Shown here: positions 12,788-22,251 of the stretch, in pieces
How the letters are laid out: the number at the start of each line of letters is the position of its first letter
How positions within the stretch are numbered: position 1 is the first letter of the stretch
Position numbers and translations under genes: made by a program
NCBI RefSeq assembly: GCF_950295315.1
Contig: NW_026647628.1
Span: forward strand, 1-64,000
Length of the DNA: 64,000 nt
DNA from: Erinaceus europaeus
Taxonomy: Eukaryota; Chordata; Mammalia; Eulipotyphla; Erinaceidae
Direction of reading: 5' to 3'
Notes under the pieces: model-generated
Told to the model about the DNA's origin: nothing
The model's database searches: none
The model's input: the letters and a program-made list of their open reading frames with translations, nothing else

Positions 12788-14898
12788 AGAAACAGAGTTG
12801 CTGGGAAATGTGTTCTTCCAGAGCTCACTCCCAAGGTTGATTGTAACCCTGAATTCTTTCTCTCCCAGGACTCTGAGGAAGATGATTAGGGACCTGTGAG
12901 TTTCAGAATGGAAGAAACCACAGAGTCACCTGCAGGTGAGTGTCAGGGCAATCTGAGAAGAGGCTGATTGGAGTGAGAAATTAACTGCAAAGACTCAGAG
13001 TAAATGGTTTCCAACTTCGCTTCAATACCTTCTGACAGGGAAAAGCACAGGCAACAGGCCTCCGTGCATTCAATAGACACTGACCAACTCACTGCTCTGT
13101 AACAGGCTCTAGGGACAGTCCTTGCTTCTCTACTTCTTTCTCTGTGGCAGATTGGGCTGCTCTGTAGAGCTCTTCCTCATGAGGAATTCATGGCATTCCA
13201 GGCACAGGAATGTATAAGAGCATCTTCCTCTTTATTTTGTCAACATTGTTCTTGGGCACATGTTAGGGCAGGGTCTCCTGTCAGATTCAGGGACACAGAG
13301 ACACAGAGACAAAGAGACACAGAGAAACAGCCTTCTTAGCACAGAAGGTCCAGGAGAAGGCCCGTGTGTCATATTCTACATGAGGTGAGTCTCTTCATGG
13401 TCATCCTGGACCTAGACTGAGGTTTCTCTCCATCTAGATGGCAAACATCTGCAGGAGGATGAAGTGGGCCAAATGCCAGCCACTGAGGAGCTTCCACTAG
13501 CAGCGGATGACTCCCCCAGCCTGGCATGTGGAGACCATCAGGGGAGAGGGGACCCCCTCGGATCCTGTAAATGCCTCCTACCAGGTCAGATCTTCCTTCC
13601 TGAAACAAGCTCATGACCCTGAAAACCAATCCCATGGGGGGACGCAGGATTGGCAGGAATCCAGTAGCCCCCAGAAACCATGCATGTCTTCAAGAAAAAC
13701 ACAGCTCCCTTGTTAAGCTGTGGGCACACTATGTGGTCATGATGGGCTCATCACGGCACCTCAGCCTGAACCTATGCTTGGATTTCTCTCCTCACAGACT
13801 GTGACTATCTCCATGAAAATGGAATAGTACCACCGCAAGTGACTGAGGACCTGTCACAGGAACAGGAAGACTCCAGCTCAGCTTCCAGCCGCCAGGAATC
13901 CTTCCTTTTGGAGCAGCTACTAGAGGACACCCCAGGTCAGCTCCTCCTCAAGCCTGACCAGGTCCCCAGGTCAGGTCAGCAGGGGAGAGGGGAACTGCAC
14001 CCTTTGCTGCAAGTGCCACCTCTCTGGCCATCTATCCCCTCCTGAAAACAAGCTCAGGACACTGAAAACCAAACTCCCTGGGGAAATGGGACCAGAATAT
14101 ACACCAGAATTAACAATGACCCAGCATGATAACTTCCTGTGTCAACTTTACAGAAACCTCTTAAGTTCTCAATTAAAAAGCCAACTCCAGTTCCACACCT
14201 GCAAATTCAGTAAAAATTAGGGACTCCTGGTCTCCTGTCTCAACTCCTCATTAAACATTTTCTGGCTGATATGCAGGAATCATATCCAAGATTTTAGACT
14301 GTTTGCTCTCCCCATCAGTCCATCTGCAATGGTGTCAGTGAGGTAGTGGACCCTCGGCCCCTTGGTTCTCTGAGTCCTTCATCCTCTCACTGCCTCTGCT
14401 CTGCTCTCTGGGGTGCTTCCTTTGTTCATTGCTAAACCCATGGCTATATTCACAGGTATCTGTGCTGGAGGTGATTCTACCTGGACCCTGGGCAGCTCTG
14501 TTGGCAGAGGCCACCAGAAGGGCATCTTGGTGGCTGTGGGCCAGAGCAGTGACACTGTCACCGCCCTCCATGATGTGGAAAGAATCTGGCAGAGCTCCGT
14601 GTCCACCCGTCTGCACGGGGCCCTCTCATGGCTGCCTCTGCTGGACCTCACCGCCTCTGAGCTCAGGGTTGACTATCTGATGGGCTATGGGGACAGGGCC
14701 ACCCACAAGGTGTCACTCTACAACTATGCCCTGGGCAACCCCATCATCCCCGTGAACCTGGCAGTGGAGGATATCAGGGACTGTGTCCATCTGGTCCACC
14801 AGAAGGAGGAGGCCACCCGCACTCAGTTCTCCTGCCTCATGGCCGTGCTGTGCACCCACAACCATACAGAGATTAATGAAGAGGAGAGGGAGGAGTGA
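5885..14898 (+). CDS. ARHGAP20-related PH-domain gene, 5' partial, one in-frame stop
   Basis: Eight plus-strand exons (a-h) join through GT-AG introns. Exons a-d (5885-6043, 8485-8631, 9098-9139, 9794-9860) rebuild a PH domain that reads like the one in Rho GTPase-activating protein 20: a basic strand region (KFQKGRKWQKRQM), a VLLISNMK/FKGHFRIK junction, PSLVLGWADHSFVVSF, and a final helix with the invariant Trp (MEQWYKEL). Exons e-h (12869-12935, 13438-13584, 13798-13935, 14456-14898) keep one open frame through three phase-1 introns. The only break is TAG at 12887-12889 in exon e, after DSEEDD. Either the product ends there as a short PH protein, or the gene carries a nonsense mutation. No RhoGAP domain was seen. 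The first coding exon and start codon were not found. PH domains bind phosphoinositides or proteins at membranes; the role here is inferred only. Confidence 0.6.
6750..7250 (-). mobile_element. Probable old L1 fragment in PH-gene intron
   Basis: The stretch around 7050-7110 (CTGCCTACAAGTGAGATCATC, then CTTTTGGCTTATCTCACATG) is the complement-strand form of the L1 3' pattern that contains the visible/hot-spot GTGGAATCT block. Flanks are diverged, so the ends are approximate. Confidence 0.45.
7251..7694. other. Intronic sequence without recognised features
   Basis: No repeat or exon could be assigned; one 60-codon open frame is unsupported by splice sites. Confidence 0.4.
7695..7885 (+). mobile_element. 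tRNA-derived SINE, family 2
   Basis: TGGCACACCTGGTTCAGTGTG ... GGTTCAATCCCCACTC ... CTGCAGGGGAAGCTTCATAAG ... TCTCAATTTCTCTCGGTCCTCTC. Head, body and tail are in order. Confidence 0.8.
8485..8631 (+). CDS. PH gene exon b (middle of PH domain)
   Basis: Acceptor CTCTCCAG, donor AA|GTAAGA. The 147-bp exon completes the split Lys codon from exon a and encodes FKGHFRIKYWVPLLDIWVAP and then PSLVLGWADHSFVVSF. In ARHGAP20 the equivalent segment ends in a similar SFVLGWP...VATF block, which is the main reason for the family call. Confidence 0.7.
8800..8885 (-). mobile_element. SINE head fragment
   Basis: The complement of a tRNA-like head: CCAGGGGCTCGAACCCATGTC and GCATGGTAACATGTGCAGTTA. Only the head is clear; the body is decayed. 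Confidence 0.6.
9098..9139 (+). CDS. PH gene exon c (C-terminal helix with the invariant Trp)
   Basis: A 42-bp exon between ATTTCAG and GTATGT. It encodes SAERMEQWYKELC; the Trp is the hallmark residue of the last PH helix. It is too short to be found by open-frame length and is supported by both splice sites and by phase agreement on both sides. Confidence 0.65.
9185..9302 (-). mobile_element. SINE-like element, fourth type
   Basis: CTGGTACATGTGCTTCTAGGGATTGAACTCAGGACCTCATGCTTGAGAG is split here to short motifs: TCTGGTACATGTGC, GATTGAACTCAGGACC and CTTGAGAGTCCAAT. The same order recurs at 40205-40375, so it is a dispersed family. Confidence 0.55.
9794..9860 (+). CDS. PH gene exon d (acidic linker)
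   Basis: Acceptor GATTAG, donor GTAAGT; 67 bp ending in phase 0. It encodes NIYSENMDYVDAMVEYAEDD and two further residues. The strong donor and the frame support a real exon. Confidence 0.6.
10290..10540 (+). mobile_element. tRNA-derived SINE, family 2, with 3' extension
   Basis: GTGGTGCACCTGGCAGAGTG ... GGGTTCAAGTCCGTGGGTCC, TC-rich body, then the GGCAGCCAGGAGCAGTGGAG ... CCCTGGTGGC extension that several full copies carry. Confidence 0.75.
10615..10880 (-). mobile_element. tRNA-derived SINE with 3' extension, diverged
   Basis: Reads in complement from CTCCAAGGTTATAGCTGGG (extension) through GGATAGGACAGACAGAAAT to GAGTCCTTGCGCTGGTCC and GTGCCACTGCCTGGCCC (head). Confidence 0.75.
10881..11469. 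other. Intronic sequence, nothing assigned
   Basis: No exon, repeat body or regulatory element could be supported in this part of the intron between exons d and e. Confidence 0.4.
11470..11670 (+). mobile_element. tRNA-derived SINE, family 2
   Basis: Body from AATGTGTAAGGACCTGGGTAC through GAGTGGTGAAGCAGAGCTGCAG, TC-rich block and an AATAAATAAA / AAATT tail. Confidence 0.7.
11690..11910 (+). mobile_element. tRNA-derived SINE, diverged
   Basis: Head GGGCGGTTATCCCAGCGGGTTG, then GTCATGCAGGTGTCTCTCTC and TTTCTCTCTGTCCTATC, ending in AATAAAATAG and the AATGGCCACTGGCAGTGG extension. It sits head-to-tail right after the preceding SINE. Confidence 0.7.
12257..12532 (-). mobile_element. tRNA-derived SINE, family 1
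   Basis: Complement-strand copy: TTATTTATTCCATTTGTTGTTC tail side, GGATAGGACAGAGAGAAATGG body, GCAGACCTGCTTCACTGCTTG, and head end GGCACTAAGGCCCGACTCCC. Confidence 0.85.
12746..12784. repeat. (CT)n microsatellite
   Basis: Uninterrupted CT dinucleotides about 85 bp upstream of exon e's acceptor. Confidence 0.95.
12869..12935 (+). CDS. PH gene exon e with in-frame TAG
   Basis: Acceptor TCTCCCAG, donor GCAG|GTGAGT; 67 bp entering in phase 0. The frame reads DSEEDD, TAG at 12887-12889, then GPVSFRMEETTESPA in the same frame, which feeds phase 1 into exon f. Either the acidic tail ends the protein, or the TAG replaced a sense codon. The ATG just after the stop could also start a separate downstream product. 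Confidence 0.55.
13438..13584 (+). CDS. PH gene exon f (acidic, Ser/Pro-rich)
   Basis: Acceptor CCATCTAG, donor CCAG|GTCAGA; 147 bp, phase 1 in and phase 1 out, no stop. Encodes about 49 residues including KHLQEDEVGQMPATEELPLA. Low-complexity acidic composition gives no function. Confidence 0.5.
13798..13935 (+). CDS. PH gene exon g (SFLLEQL block)
   Basis: Acceptor CTCACAG, donor CCAG|GTCAGC; 138 bp, phase 1 in and out, open throughout. It ends with SSRQESFLLEQLLEDTP. This resembles the EPFLMEQL stretch that lies between the Ras-associating and RhoGAP regions of ARHGAP20. It is the only hint of that family outside the PH domain. If the donor is skipped, the frame runs on to a TGA near 14045. 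Confidence 0.5.
14456..14898 (+). CDS. PH gene exon h: unrecognised 147-codon terminal block
   Basis: Follows ATATTCACAG; its first two bases complete the Gly codon begun in exon g. The frame then stays open for 146 residues to TGA at 14896-14898. It is balanced, protein-like sequence (HDVERIWQSSVSTRLHGALS, LTASELRVDYLMGYGDRATH, IPVNLAVEDIRDCVHLVHQK) ending in an acidic tail EINEEEREE. I do not recognise the fold. It is not a RhoGAP domain by any motif I know. An alternative donor (GGA|GTGAGG at 14893) could splice it further on. Confidence 0.5.
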
Positions 14899-15224
14899 GG
14901 CCCTCCATCCTGGTCCCCTGTTCCTGTTAGAGGTAGGTGCCTTCTTCCTGACTGATGCCAGTGGTACAAAGGTGACCAGGCTCCTGGACACTGCTCATCT
15001 ACACCATGAGTCTGGGTGAGCCTAGACCATGTGAGATTAATCTAGCAACCAGTCTGTATGAGACGCACAGTGTTCTGCTTGATTGAAACAAGTCAAAAGA
15101 ATCACATCCCAACAATGGCAAGACTTCATTCTTCTGGCAGCACAGTCTGGGTGGGGGCTGCAGACATTTGCTGTATTGATTTGAGAGGAAAGGTTTCTAC
15201 TATGTGCTGACTAGGTTTTAATAT

Positions 15225-15430
15225 ATTTAATGCTTTTGATAATAATTAAATTTACCTAATGGCTAGAGACAGTAATTAAAATGGGAGGGAGAGACAGAGA
15301 AGGAGGTATACCTACAGCTCTGCTTTCCAGCTCCTGAAGCTTTCCTTTTCTGCATGTGAACACAGGGGCAAGAACCCAGGTCCTTGCTAACTGTGGCATG
15401 TGTGCTCACCAGGTGGGCATCACTCAGCCC
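15225..15430 (-). mobile_element. tRNA-derived SINE, family 2, decayed
   Basis: Complement copy: AATGGGAGGGAGAGACAGAG, CTGCTTTCCAGCTCCTGAAGC, GGTCCTTGCTAACTGTGGCA, GTGCTCACCAGGTGGGCATC. Confidence 0.65.
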
Positions 15431-15553
15431 CTTCATGCATTTATCTCCTTGGAGAAATTTTCTCCTGGGCTAATACATTTCTTCAGGAATCAAGAGGAAG
15501 CTACTATCTGAGAATGTGACTTAACTAAGACAGCTCTCTGTTTTTCATTTCAG

Positions 15554-16165
15554 GCATGACAATAAGACAGCCTCCTAATTCCAAGATGGGAGAGTGACAC
15601 CTACAGAAAGGTGCAGTGATGCACCATCTCAGACCTCTCTGAGCGGGGTCCAGGCAGCACCCTGTCTATCTACACCCTGCTCAGCTGCTAAGGAGCTCAG
15701 GGCTCCTCTCAGCACCTTGCTGGGGGCTCCCCTGGCAGGTCTGCAATCAGTGACGCCACCTGGGTGTCTGCTGGAATGCCTACAGCCAGCCTTCCCCTTC
15801 TGAGAACTGACCCTTTCTTTTTCCTATTAGTATGATATACAATTGAGAACAATTATATTCTAATACTTTGCAGAATTTTGAATTATTCCTCAGTCCTGCC
15901 ATCTATGTGTAAAACTCCTGGTGGAAGACATGAAGCCATCTGACTAAGACACTTCTTTTAAACTTTTTGTCTAGTGGGGTCACAATGGAAAATGTCAACA
16001 TTCCATATCCAGCTCATTTCATTTGGGTCATTTTCCTTGATCCCTTACACCCTGGTCTTTTCACAGAAATTTCTCACTTATTATTCTTTTCATGGTATAT
16101 ATGTAGTTATATAGTCTTTTACTGTACTTTCTTGCTTATTGCTATAATAAATATCACTTCTTGAC
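15554..16165 (+). other. Possible 3'-untranslated exon of the PH gene
   Basis: Begins after a TTTCATTTCAG acceptor-like site and ends near an AATAAA at about 16145. No long frame is present. Its position 650 bp after exon h suits a terminal exon, but nothing else ties it to the gene. Confidence 0.2.
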
Positions 16166-18073
16166 TCTGTGCCTTAGATGACCCCTCTCTTTGCTCGGGG
16201 TCTGATCAGCCCTTGGTGGGCTCCTCAGGGCAGCTCTGCATCAGCTGAGGTCACGTGTGTCTGCAGGCAGCTAACAGCTCCACTGTAGCTACTATGTGTG
16301 TCTTGCCTGTTCCCCAGGCCTCCACAGGGTGGCACCTAGCTTCCTCAGTGCTGGAAGTAGGGCTCCCCACAGCCAGACAGGCACTGAGGACTCTGCTGAT
16401 TCCCACCTGTCAATGTCCTGGGGGCCAGAGCAAGTACATGGCTGAGTCTGAAGTCAGCACAGGAGGAGACAGTAGCAGAGACTAGAGATGGTGCACTTCT
16501 GATTTCTGGATGGCTGTTACTGTCATCAGCACACTTCACAGCAAAGTTCAAGGTGAAGCCTCTCCCACACTAGTCCCTCAGCTACTAGCCTTTTACTCCT
16601 TAGCCAGCACTTCCCAGACAGACGCCAAATGTGGGGACAATAGTTGATGGAATAGTCACTCATTCTGCTGACACTGGCACCTGCACACCACATGCAGGTC
16701 AGAAGTTCACAGGTCAAAACTGGCATCCTTGGAAAATGAAGGGCATTTTCCTAATTGTCCTTTCTCTAATCTCACCATCTCCTGCTTCCCTCTCAATTTC
16801 CGTCTCTACCCAGGTAATAGATAAGTAAATAGAATATTAAAAAGAAACATTTCTGAAAGAAAGACATTTAAAATTAAATATGGGTTTCTCTCTGTGTGTG
16901 TCTCTGCATCTCTTTCAAAAATAAAATTTATAAAAAAGAAAACAGACATTTAAAATAATATATTTCTTCACACATAAACTCAGCAAAAAATGAAGAGAAA
17001 GCATGATTTTCAGGGATTTTAAACACCTGCACATTGGGAGTACATGGGCCAATGAATGAGTGAGAGAAAGAAGGGGAAAAAAAGATTAAATATGAATGTT
17101 CTCTGGTGACCAAACAGGTAATATTATCCTCTACCCATTTGAGTTCTTCAGATACTGCTTAAGTAGGCATTAGAAAGACGGATTAGAGAAAAATAAGTGG
17201 CGATTAGTAATATGCACACCACCTTCACATATGAGACTAAGAAATGGTGAGGAACTCACCATGTGTTCTTTGATGCCATCTTTAAATAGTTAACACCGAG
17301 GACATTGTGAAGGGGTAACAGAAGGCCAGCTAGGATGTTAGCCAGAAGAGACATGGTGAAATAAAAAAATGTCTGCACATAAAATTCTGCTTCCCTCACT
17401 GGTCAAATTTTCCCAAAAAGTTGTTCTTATCTCTCAAAAGGAATCTCCATTCTTCTCCTCCCATGAAATTATTTTCCCCCAAAGACATACTTTGAGGATG
17501 GTAGATTTATTTTTTATTTAGATTATTATTATTTTTTACCATAGCACTGCTCAACTCTGGCTTATGGTGGTATGGTGGATTAAACCTAGAACTTGGGAGC
17601 CTTTTTTGCCATTTTTCACAGATGTGTGCCTTTGGATTTTGATGGAGATTCAGCTTTAAATATGGTCCTCAAGGAGAACTAATTTACCTAAATCTATTTA
17701 CAAAGAAAATATTCAAATCATTACTTGACTAATTGGGCTCAGGAATTTCCTAATTAACAAAATGTTGAACAGAACCCCTGGGCAATAGCTTACCCTCTGG
17801 CCCTTGAATTGTAGCTACTTCTTTATTAATCATAAGACAATCACCTATGCTAGAAGGAATAAATACCTCTGTCTTTCCACTGAATCTTTAGGCTTTTGGA
17901 AGTAGGAGAGAAGATCATTTTCTCTTGAAAATTTCATTCTAGACTTGTTACAGGATTTGCTAATGAGCTGAACTTGGATGGGAAAGGATGGGAAATTGAA
18001 AGCCATAGTAAATATTAAAAAGAAATGTTTTTGAGTGGAGCCAGACATGTTCATTCCTACTACAACCTGGCTT
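16166..18073. other. No gene; mostly unassigned, with SINE traces
   Basis: Weak SINE-like pyrimidine stretch near 16750-16850 and a minus-strand third-family SINE trace near 17520-17625 (AGCACTGCTCAACTCTGGCTT, TATGGTGGTATGG). No coding feature is supported. Confidence 0.45.
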
Positions 18074-18085
18074 AAAAATGACAAG
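18074..18085. repeat. Target-site duplication, 5' copy (YBX1 retrocopy)
   Basis: AAAAATGACAAG, identical to 18746-18757 on the other side of the retrocopy. Confidence 0.85.
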
Positions 18086-18745
18086 CTGAGAGCTGACCGC
18101 AGAGAGCCCTGAGCAGCCCCACCGCCACCGCCACCTAGCTACCATCACACCCTGGGAGAAGCTGCAGCTGCAGCAGCTGGCCCCAGTCACCATCACCACA
18201 ACCATGAGCAGGGTGGCCGAGACCCAGCAGCTGCCAGCTGCCCCTGCCCTCAGCTCCACCAACACCAAGCCTGGTACAATGGCAGTGGCACAGGGAGCGG
18301 CTGACCAGGCAGCTTAACATCGGTGGCGCCTGCTGGCAGGGACAAGAAGGTCAAGGCAACGAAGGTTATGGTAACAGTAAAATGGTTCAATGTAAGGAAC
18401 GGACATGGTTTCAACAACAGCAATGAGCTGAAGACCTTAAGTGCTTGCTTTTTGCCCCTTGAGCAGATAACCAGACTATCTGCATTATCTATGCAGCATG
18501 GGGTTTTTATTATTTTTACCTAAAGATGTCTCTTTTTGGTAATGACAAACGTGTGTGTGTGTGTGTGTGTTTTTTTTTTAAAGGCCTGGTTTTTCTCAGT
18601 AAACCTTTAAAGGTTTTTAAATTATTTCATATCTGGTCAAGTTGAGATTTTTAAGAACCTCATTTTTAATTTGTAATAAAAGTTTACAACTTGATTTAAA
18701 AAAAAGTCAACAAGCTGCAAGTATCTGTTAATAAAGGTCAAATAA
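18086..18745 (+). pseudogene. YBX1P: YBX1 processed pseudogene with internal deletion
   Basis: Starts in YBX1-like 5' UTR and reaches ATG at about 18204. The reading MSRVAETQQLPAAPALSSTN is followed by stops and a frame change; a later frame gives [19 protein letters not shown] from the cold-shock domain. After the codons for this domain's first third, the sequence jumps at about 18424 into the 3' UTR (GAAGACCTTAAGTGCTTGC, GCATGGGGTTTTTATTATTT, CATATCTGGTCAAGTTGAG). Two AATAAA signals (18675 and 18730) and an A-rich tail follow. There are no introns. A perfect 12-bp direct repeat (AAAAATGACAAG) flanks it at 18074-18085 and 18746-18757, the mark of L1-driven retrotransposition. The rest of the coding region is missing. 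Not functional. The symbol is descriptive only. Confidence 0.9.
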
Positions 18746-18757
18746 AAAAATGACAAG
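18746..18757. repeat. Target-site duplication, 3' copy (YBX1 retrocopy)
   Basis: AAAAATGACAAG; overlaps the end of the poly-A tail and directly abuts the next SINE. Confidence 0.85.
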
Positions 18758-18953
18758 GTGGTCGGGCGGTGGCACAGTGGGTTAAGCGCATGTGGCGCAA
18801 AGTGCAGGAACCGGCATAAGGATCCCGGTTCGAGCCCCCGGCTCCCCACCTACAGGGGAGTCGCTTCACAGACAGTGAAGCAGGTCTGCAGGTGTCTTTC
18901 TTTCTCTCCTCCTCTCTGTCTTCCCATCCTTTCTCCATTTCTCTCTGTCCTAT
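18758..18953 (+). mobile_element. tRNA-derived SINE, family 1, 3'-truncated
   Basis: Well-kept head (GGGTTAAGCGCATGTGGCGC, CCCGGTTCGAGCCCCCGG, an intact Pol III B box) and body to CTCTCTGTCCTATC. The usual AAC/AAT tail is missing. Confidence 0.9.
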
Positions 18954-19796
18954 CTGTGTTCTACCTGCTGAGTCACCTCCGGAGCTTCTCTAAATGCTGT
19001 ATGCGGTACAGCCACAGTTTCACTTCATCCTTGTGACAATCCTATCAAATCAGCATAGATTCTGTCCCCTTTTGAGTATTAGGATCAGAACTCAGTGATA
19101 CCACTTGAACTGTCACCCCAGTGGGGCTCCAATTCATCCTCATGCAGGAGAGCAGGACAACTTTTCATGACAGACAAGGGGATAATGACATCTTGGCTGG
19201 CTTAACATATATACTCACAGGTTCTGGTGGATTAGTTCAGTACTTTTTTTCTTCTGTGCAGAGTATAGTACATCATTTTAAAGGTAATGCCTACCTAAAC
19301 TTACAAAGTTACTATTACCATATTTTCTATGATTTTAAGGAAAGGCTAGAATGACTTTTCTTTTTAATGGGCAGAAGTAGAAAGAGTGAGAGAGACCGGA
19401 GCACTGAGGCTTTCTTTAATGCTATGGGGGCCCGGGCTCAAACTTGGGTCATACATGTGGCAAAGCTCTGCATTATCCAAGTGAGCAACTTTGTCAGTCC
19501 TTACAAGTGATTTAACTGCACAAGAACACTCTGCTTGCTGATTTCCTGCTTATTCATTTGTTTTAATGTAGTGCCAGAAATGAGCTCTGAGCCTTGTACA
19601 TATGCAACATCAATTTATGGCTTCATGCGTGGCAGAATACACTACTGAGAGACCTCTTTGGCCCTTTTTCTTTCTTCACTATCTGGGGGACAGGAGAGAA
19701 GAGGAGTATCACATCATCATTCTGCCTCATCAGGGGAGCTACCACAGTGCTATCCATGGGACTCCCATGTGGTGCCCAGACTCAAACTCATGGTAA
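18954..19796. other. No gene; single-copy flank of the inverted repeat
   Basis: No exon or full repeat was recognised. Around 19360-19500 there is a decayed minus-strand SINE-like stretch (GGGCTCAAACTTGGGTCATAC). Confidence 0.4.
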
Positions 19797-20556
19797 GTTA
19801 TATGTGCTGCCCACTGACTCATCTTGTCCTTACGACTGACTTCCTGAACACAACTCTTTATAACCAATGTACTGGCAGTGCTGACACAGGACTCCCTTCT
19901 GCCCAGGACACAAAGGCATAGTTATTTTTATTGTGTCCAGTGAAAGACAAGGGCATATCTATTCTGTGTGTCAATATAATATACTTAATTAACACTCCTT
20001 TAAAATCTGTAGTCAAATTGCCTATTATTCAATAACTTGGGCAACTGAAAATCTATGACTTTCATGTTTTCTTAAATCAATATTATATACTTACTTTTTT
20101 GCCACCAGTGTCTGCAACAATCAACCACTCCAAGTAGACTATTATCTCTTTTTTTTCATACAGAGGATGGAATATAGAAAGGGGGAAAGAGAGAGGAGGG
20201 GGAAGGAGGAAGAGAGAGGGGGGAGAGAGGGAGGAGAAACACCACAACACTACTTTACCACTCATGGAGTTTCCCCTCTGCATGGTGCTCCTATGAATAC
20301 TTAGCATGGCAAAGTTTGTGCTCTACTAAGTGAGCTATCTCCTAGTAATCACCTCAATATGTTGTTTTAAATAACAAAAGCATTAAGGCATCTCTGCACC
20401 CTATGTGCATTTCATGAAAGATACTCTGTTAAGAGCAATAACAGATCCTCTAACAATAAAAAGAAAAGCCCCATTATAATCCTTTACTTTCAATACGGGT
20501 CAGGTTCTAGGTACCTGGAATACAATGTATTTAAATTCTGCAAAGCACTTTTTTAT

Positions 20557-21242
20557 AGGATAGGACAGAGTGAATTTTTTTATTATTTATTTATTTTTCC
20601 CTTTGTCGCCATTGTTGGTTTTTATTATTGTTGTTATTGATGTCATCGTTATTAAGATAGGACAGACAGAAATGGAGAGAGAAGGGGAAGACAGAGAGGG
20701 GGAAGAGAAAAAGAGACACCTGCAGACCTGCTTCACCACTTGTGAAGCGACTCCTCTCCAGGTGGGGAGCCAGGGGCTCGAACTGGGATTCTTATGCCAG
20801 TCCTTGCACTTTGCGCCACATGTGCTTAACACGCTGCGCTACCACCCAACTCCCTTTTTTATCTTTATTGATTTATTTATTAGATAGATACAGCCAGAAA
20901 TCAAGAGGGTGATAGAGAGGGAGCAAAACAGAGAGATACCTGCAGCCCTGCTTCACCACTTGTGAAGCTTTCCCCCTGCAGGTGGGGACCGGGCTCGAAC
21001 CTGGGTCCTTGCACATTGTGACATGTGCACTCAACCAGGTGTGCCACCATCTAGTCCCAGGACAGAGTGAAATTGAGAGAAGAAGGGAAGATAGGGGAAG
21101 AGAAAGAGATGACTGCAGACCTTCACTCCCTGTGAAGCAACTCCTCTGTAGGTAGGGAGCTGGGGCTTGAACTGGGATACTTTCACAGGTCCTTGCACTT
21201 CGTACTATGTATGCTTAACCGGAAGCACTACTGCCAGCCCCC
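20557..21242 (-). mobile_element. Nested stack of three SINEs (left arm)
   Basis: An older minus-strand SINE (AGGACAGAGTGAA ... 21059-21242) is interrupted after its first bases at about 20575. The inserted block is a family-1 SINE (about 20578-20851) followed by a family-2 SINE (about 20852-21058), both minus strand. The AGGACAGAGTGAA motif occurs at both edges of the insert, as expected for a target duplication. Confidence 0.8.
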
Positions 21243-22233
21243 CCAAAGGACTTTTTCTATTGAGTATTATTATTAATTGCTATTATTTATTTTGTTACTT
21301 ATACCATTTTAAAAAACCTAACAACAGAGAGATACAGGATATATATGTCAAAGGGGAGAAATACCAAAGTAATCTGAATTCTATAGAAGGGTTTTACATG
21401 TTAAATTTCATTTCCACCACAAGTAACCTATAACATTCAGAAATACTGGAAAGTAAAATACATGTTTATTTTTGTCTCAAACAGTACCACTTAGGATAAT
21501 TATACTATAAGTGCAAAGTTCTTGCAAAGAAGGAGGAAAAAATGATTAAGAGTTTGAATCAATGACTTAGAATGCTGAACTGAGAACCTTTATTTCATCT
21601 GCTTGGTTACTGGACATAGTACTCATTTTGCTCACTCAAGTTACCTTTTAGTCTCAAGTGCAATACACAAGTTTGACATGACAAGTGACATAGATGACAT
21701 CTGTGGCTTATATGAACTCTTAACCAAGAACAGAGAAACATGGAGGAAAGAGTTACTAAAGGGAACTGAGTGATTTGCATGTATAAAGTGCAGTTCCCTT
21801 GAACAACTTTTACTGAGAAGAACCCTCAGGTCTGCTGAACTACTGACAGAGGATAAATCGACTCTAAATGTTGGTGGAGAAGATAGTGTCTTTGGTGCAT
21901 GTAGTTCCTGTTCCTGTCCCTGCAGGCCTGCAAGGCCCTACCTCTCAGTCCAAATGTACCCACATACACCATACACCCTGAATCCCACTAGCCATAATGC
22001 CAGATGTGGGGTACAAAATAATTCTCATTTGTTCTCTTGCAGGCAATGAAAAAGTCACCCCATCTAAAGGAAATGGTGCACACTCTACAACGACTATTAG
22101 AGCCAAAATCTCTGAGTCACAGCTGCCTGCACAAGGCAATTTGGCTACTGGAAAATTCTGATTAATGACATTTTTTGAAAACCCAGAGTAACAAGTTGAC
22201 CTGCCAAAAATTATCATGTTTTTATCATTTTAC

Positions 22234-22251
22234 CTTTTTTTTTTTTTTTTT
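22234..22251. repeat. Poly-T run
   Basis: About 18 T residues; its mirror poly-A lies at about 32982-32999 in the other arm. Confidence 0.9.

Noticed and set aside
18323..18523. Short cold-shock-like open frame as a small gene
   Set aside because: It is the surviving piece of the YBX1 retrocopy. It has no promoter, and target duplications show that it is a processed pseudogene.
18758..18850. tRNA-like heads with intact B boxes (also at 50988 and 35930)
   Set aside because: They are followed by the SINE body and tail, lack a foldable acceptor/anticodon arrangement, and recur dozens of times. They are SINEs, not tRNA genes.
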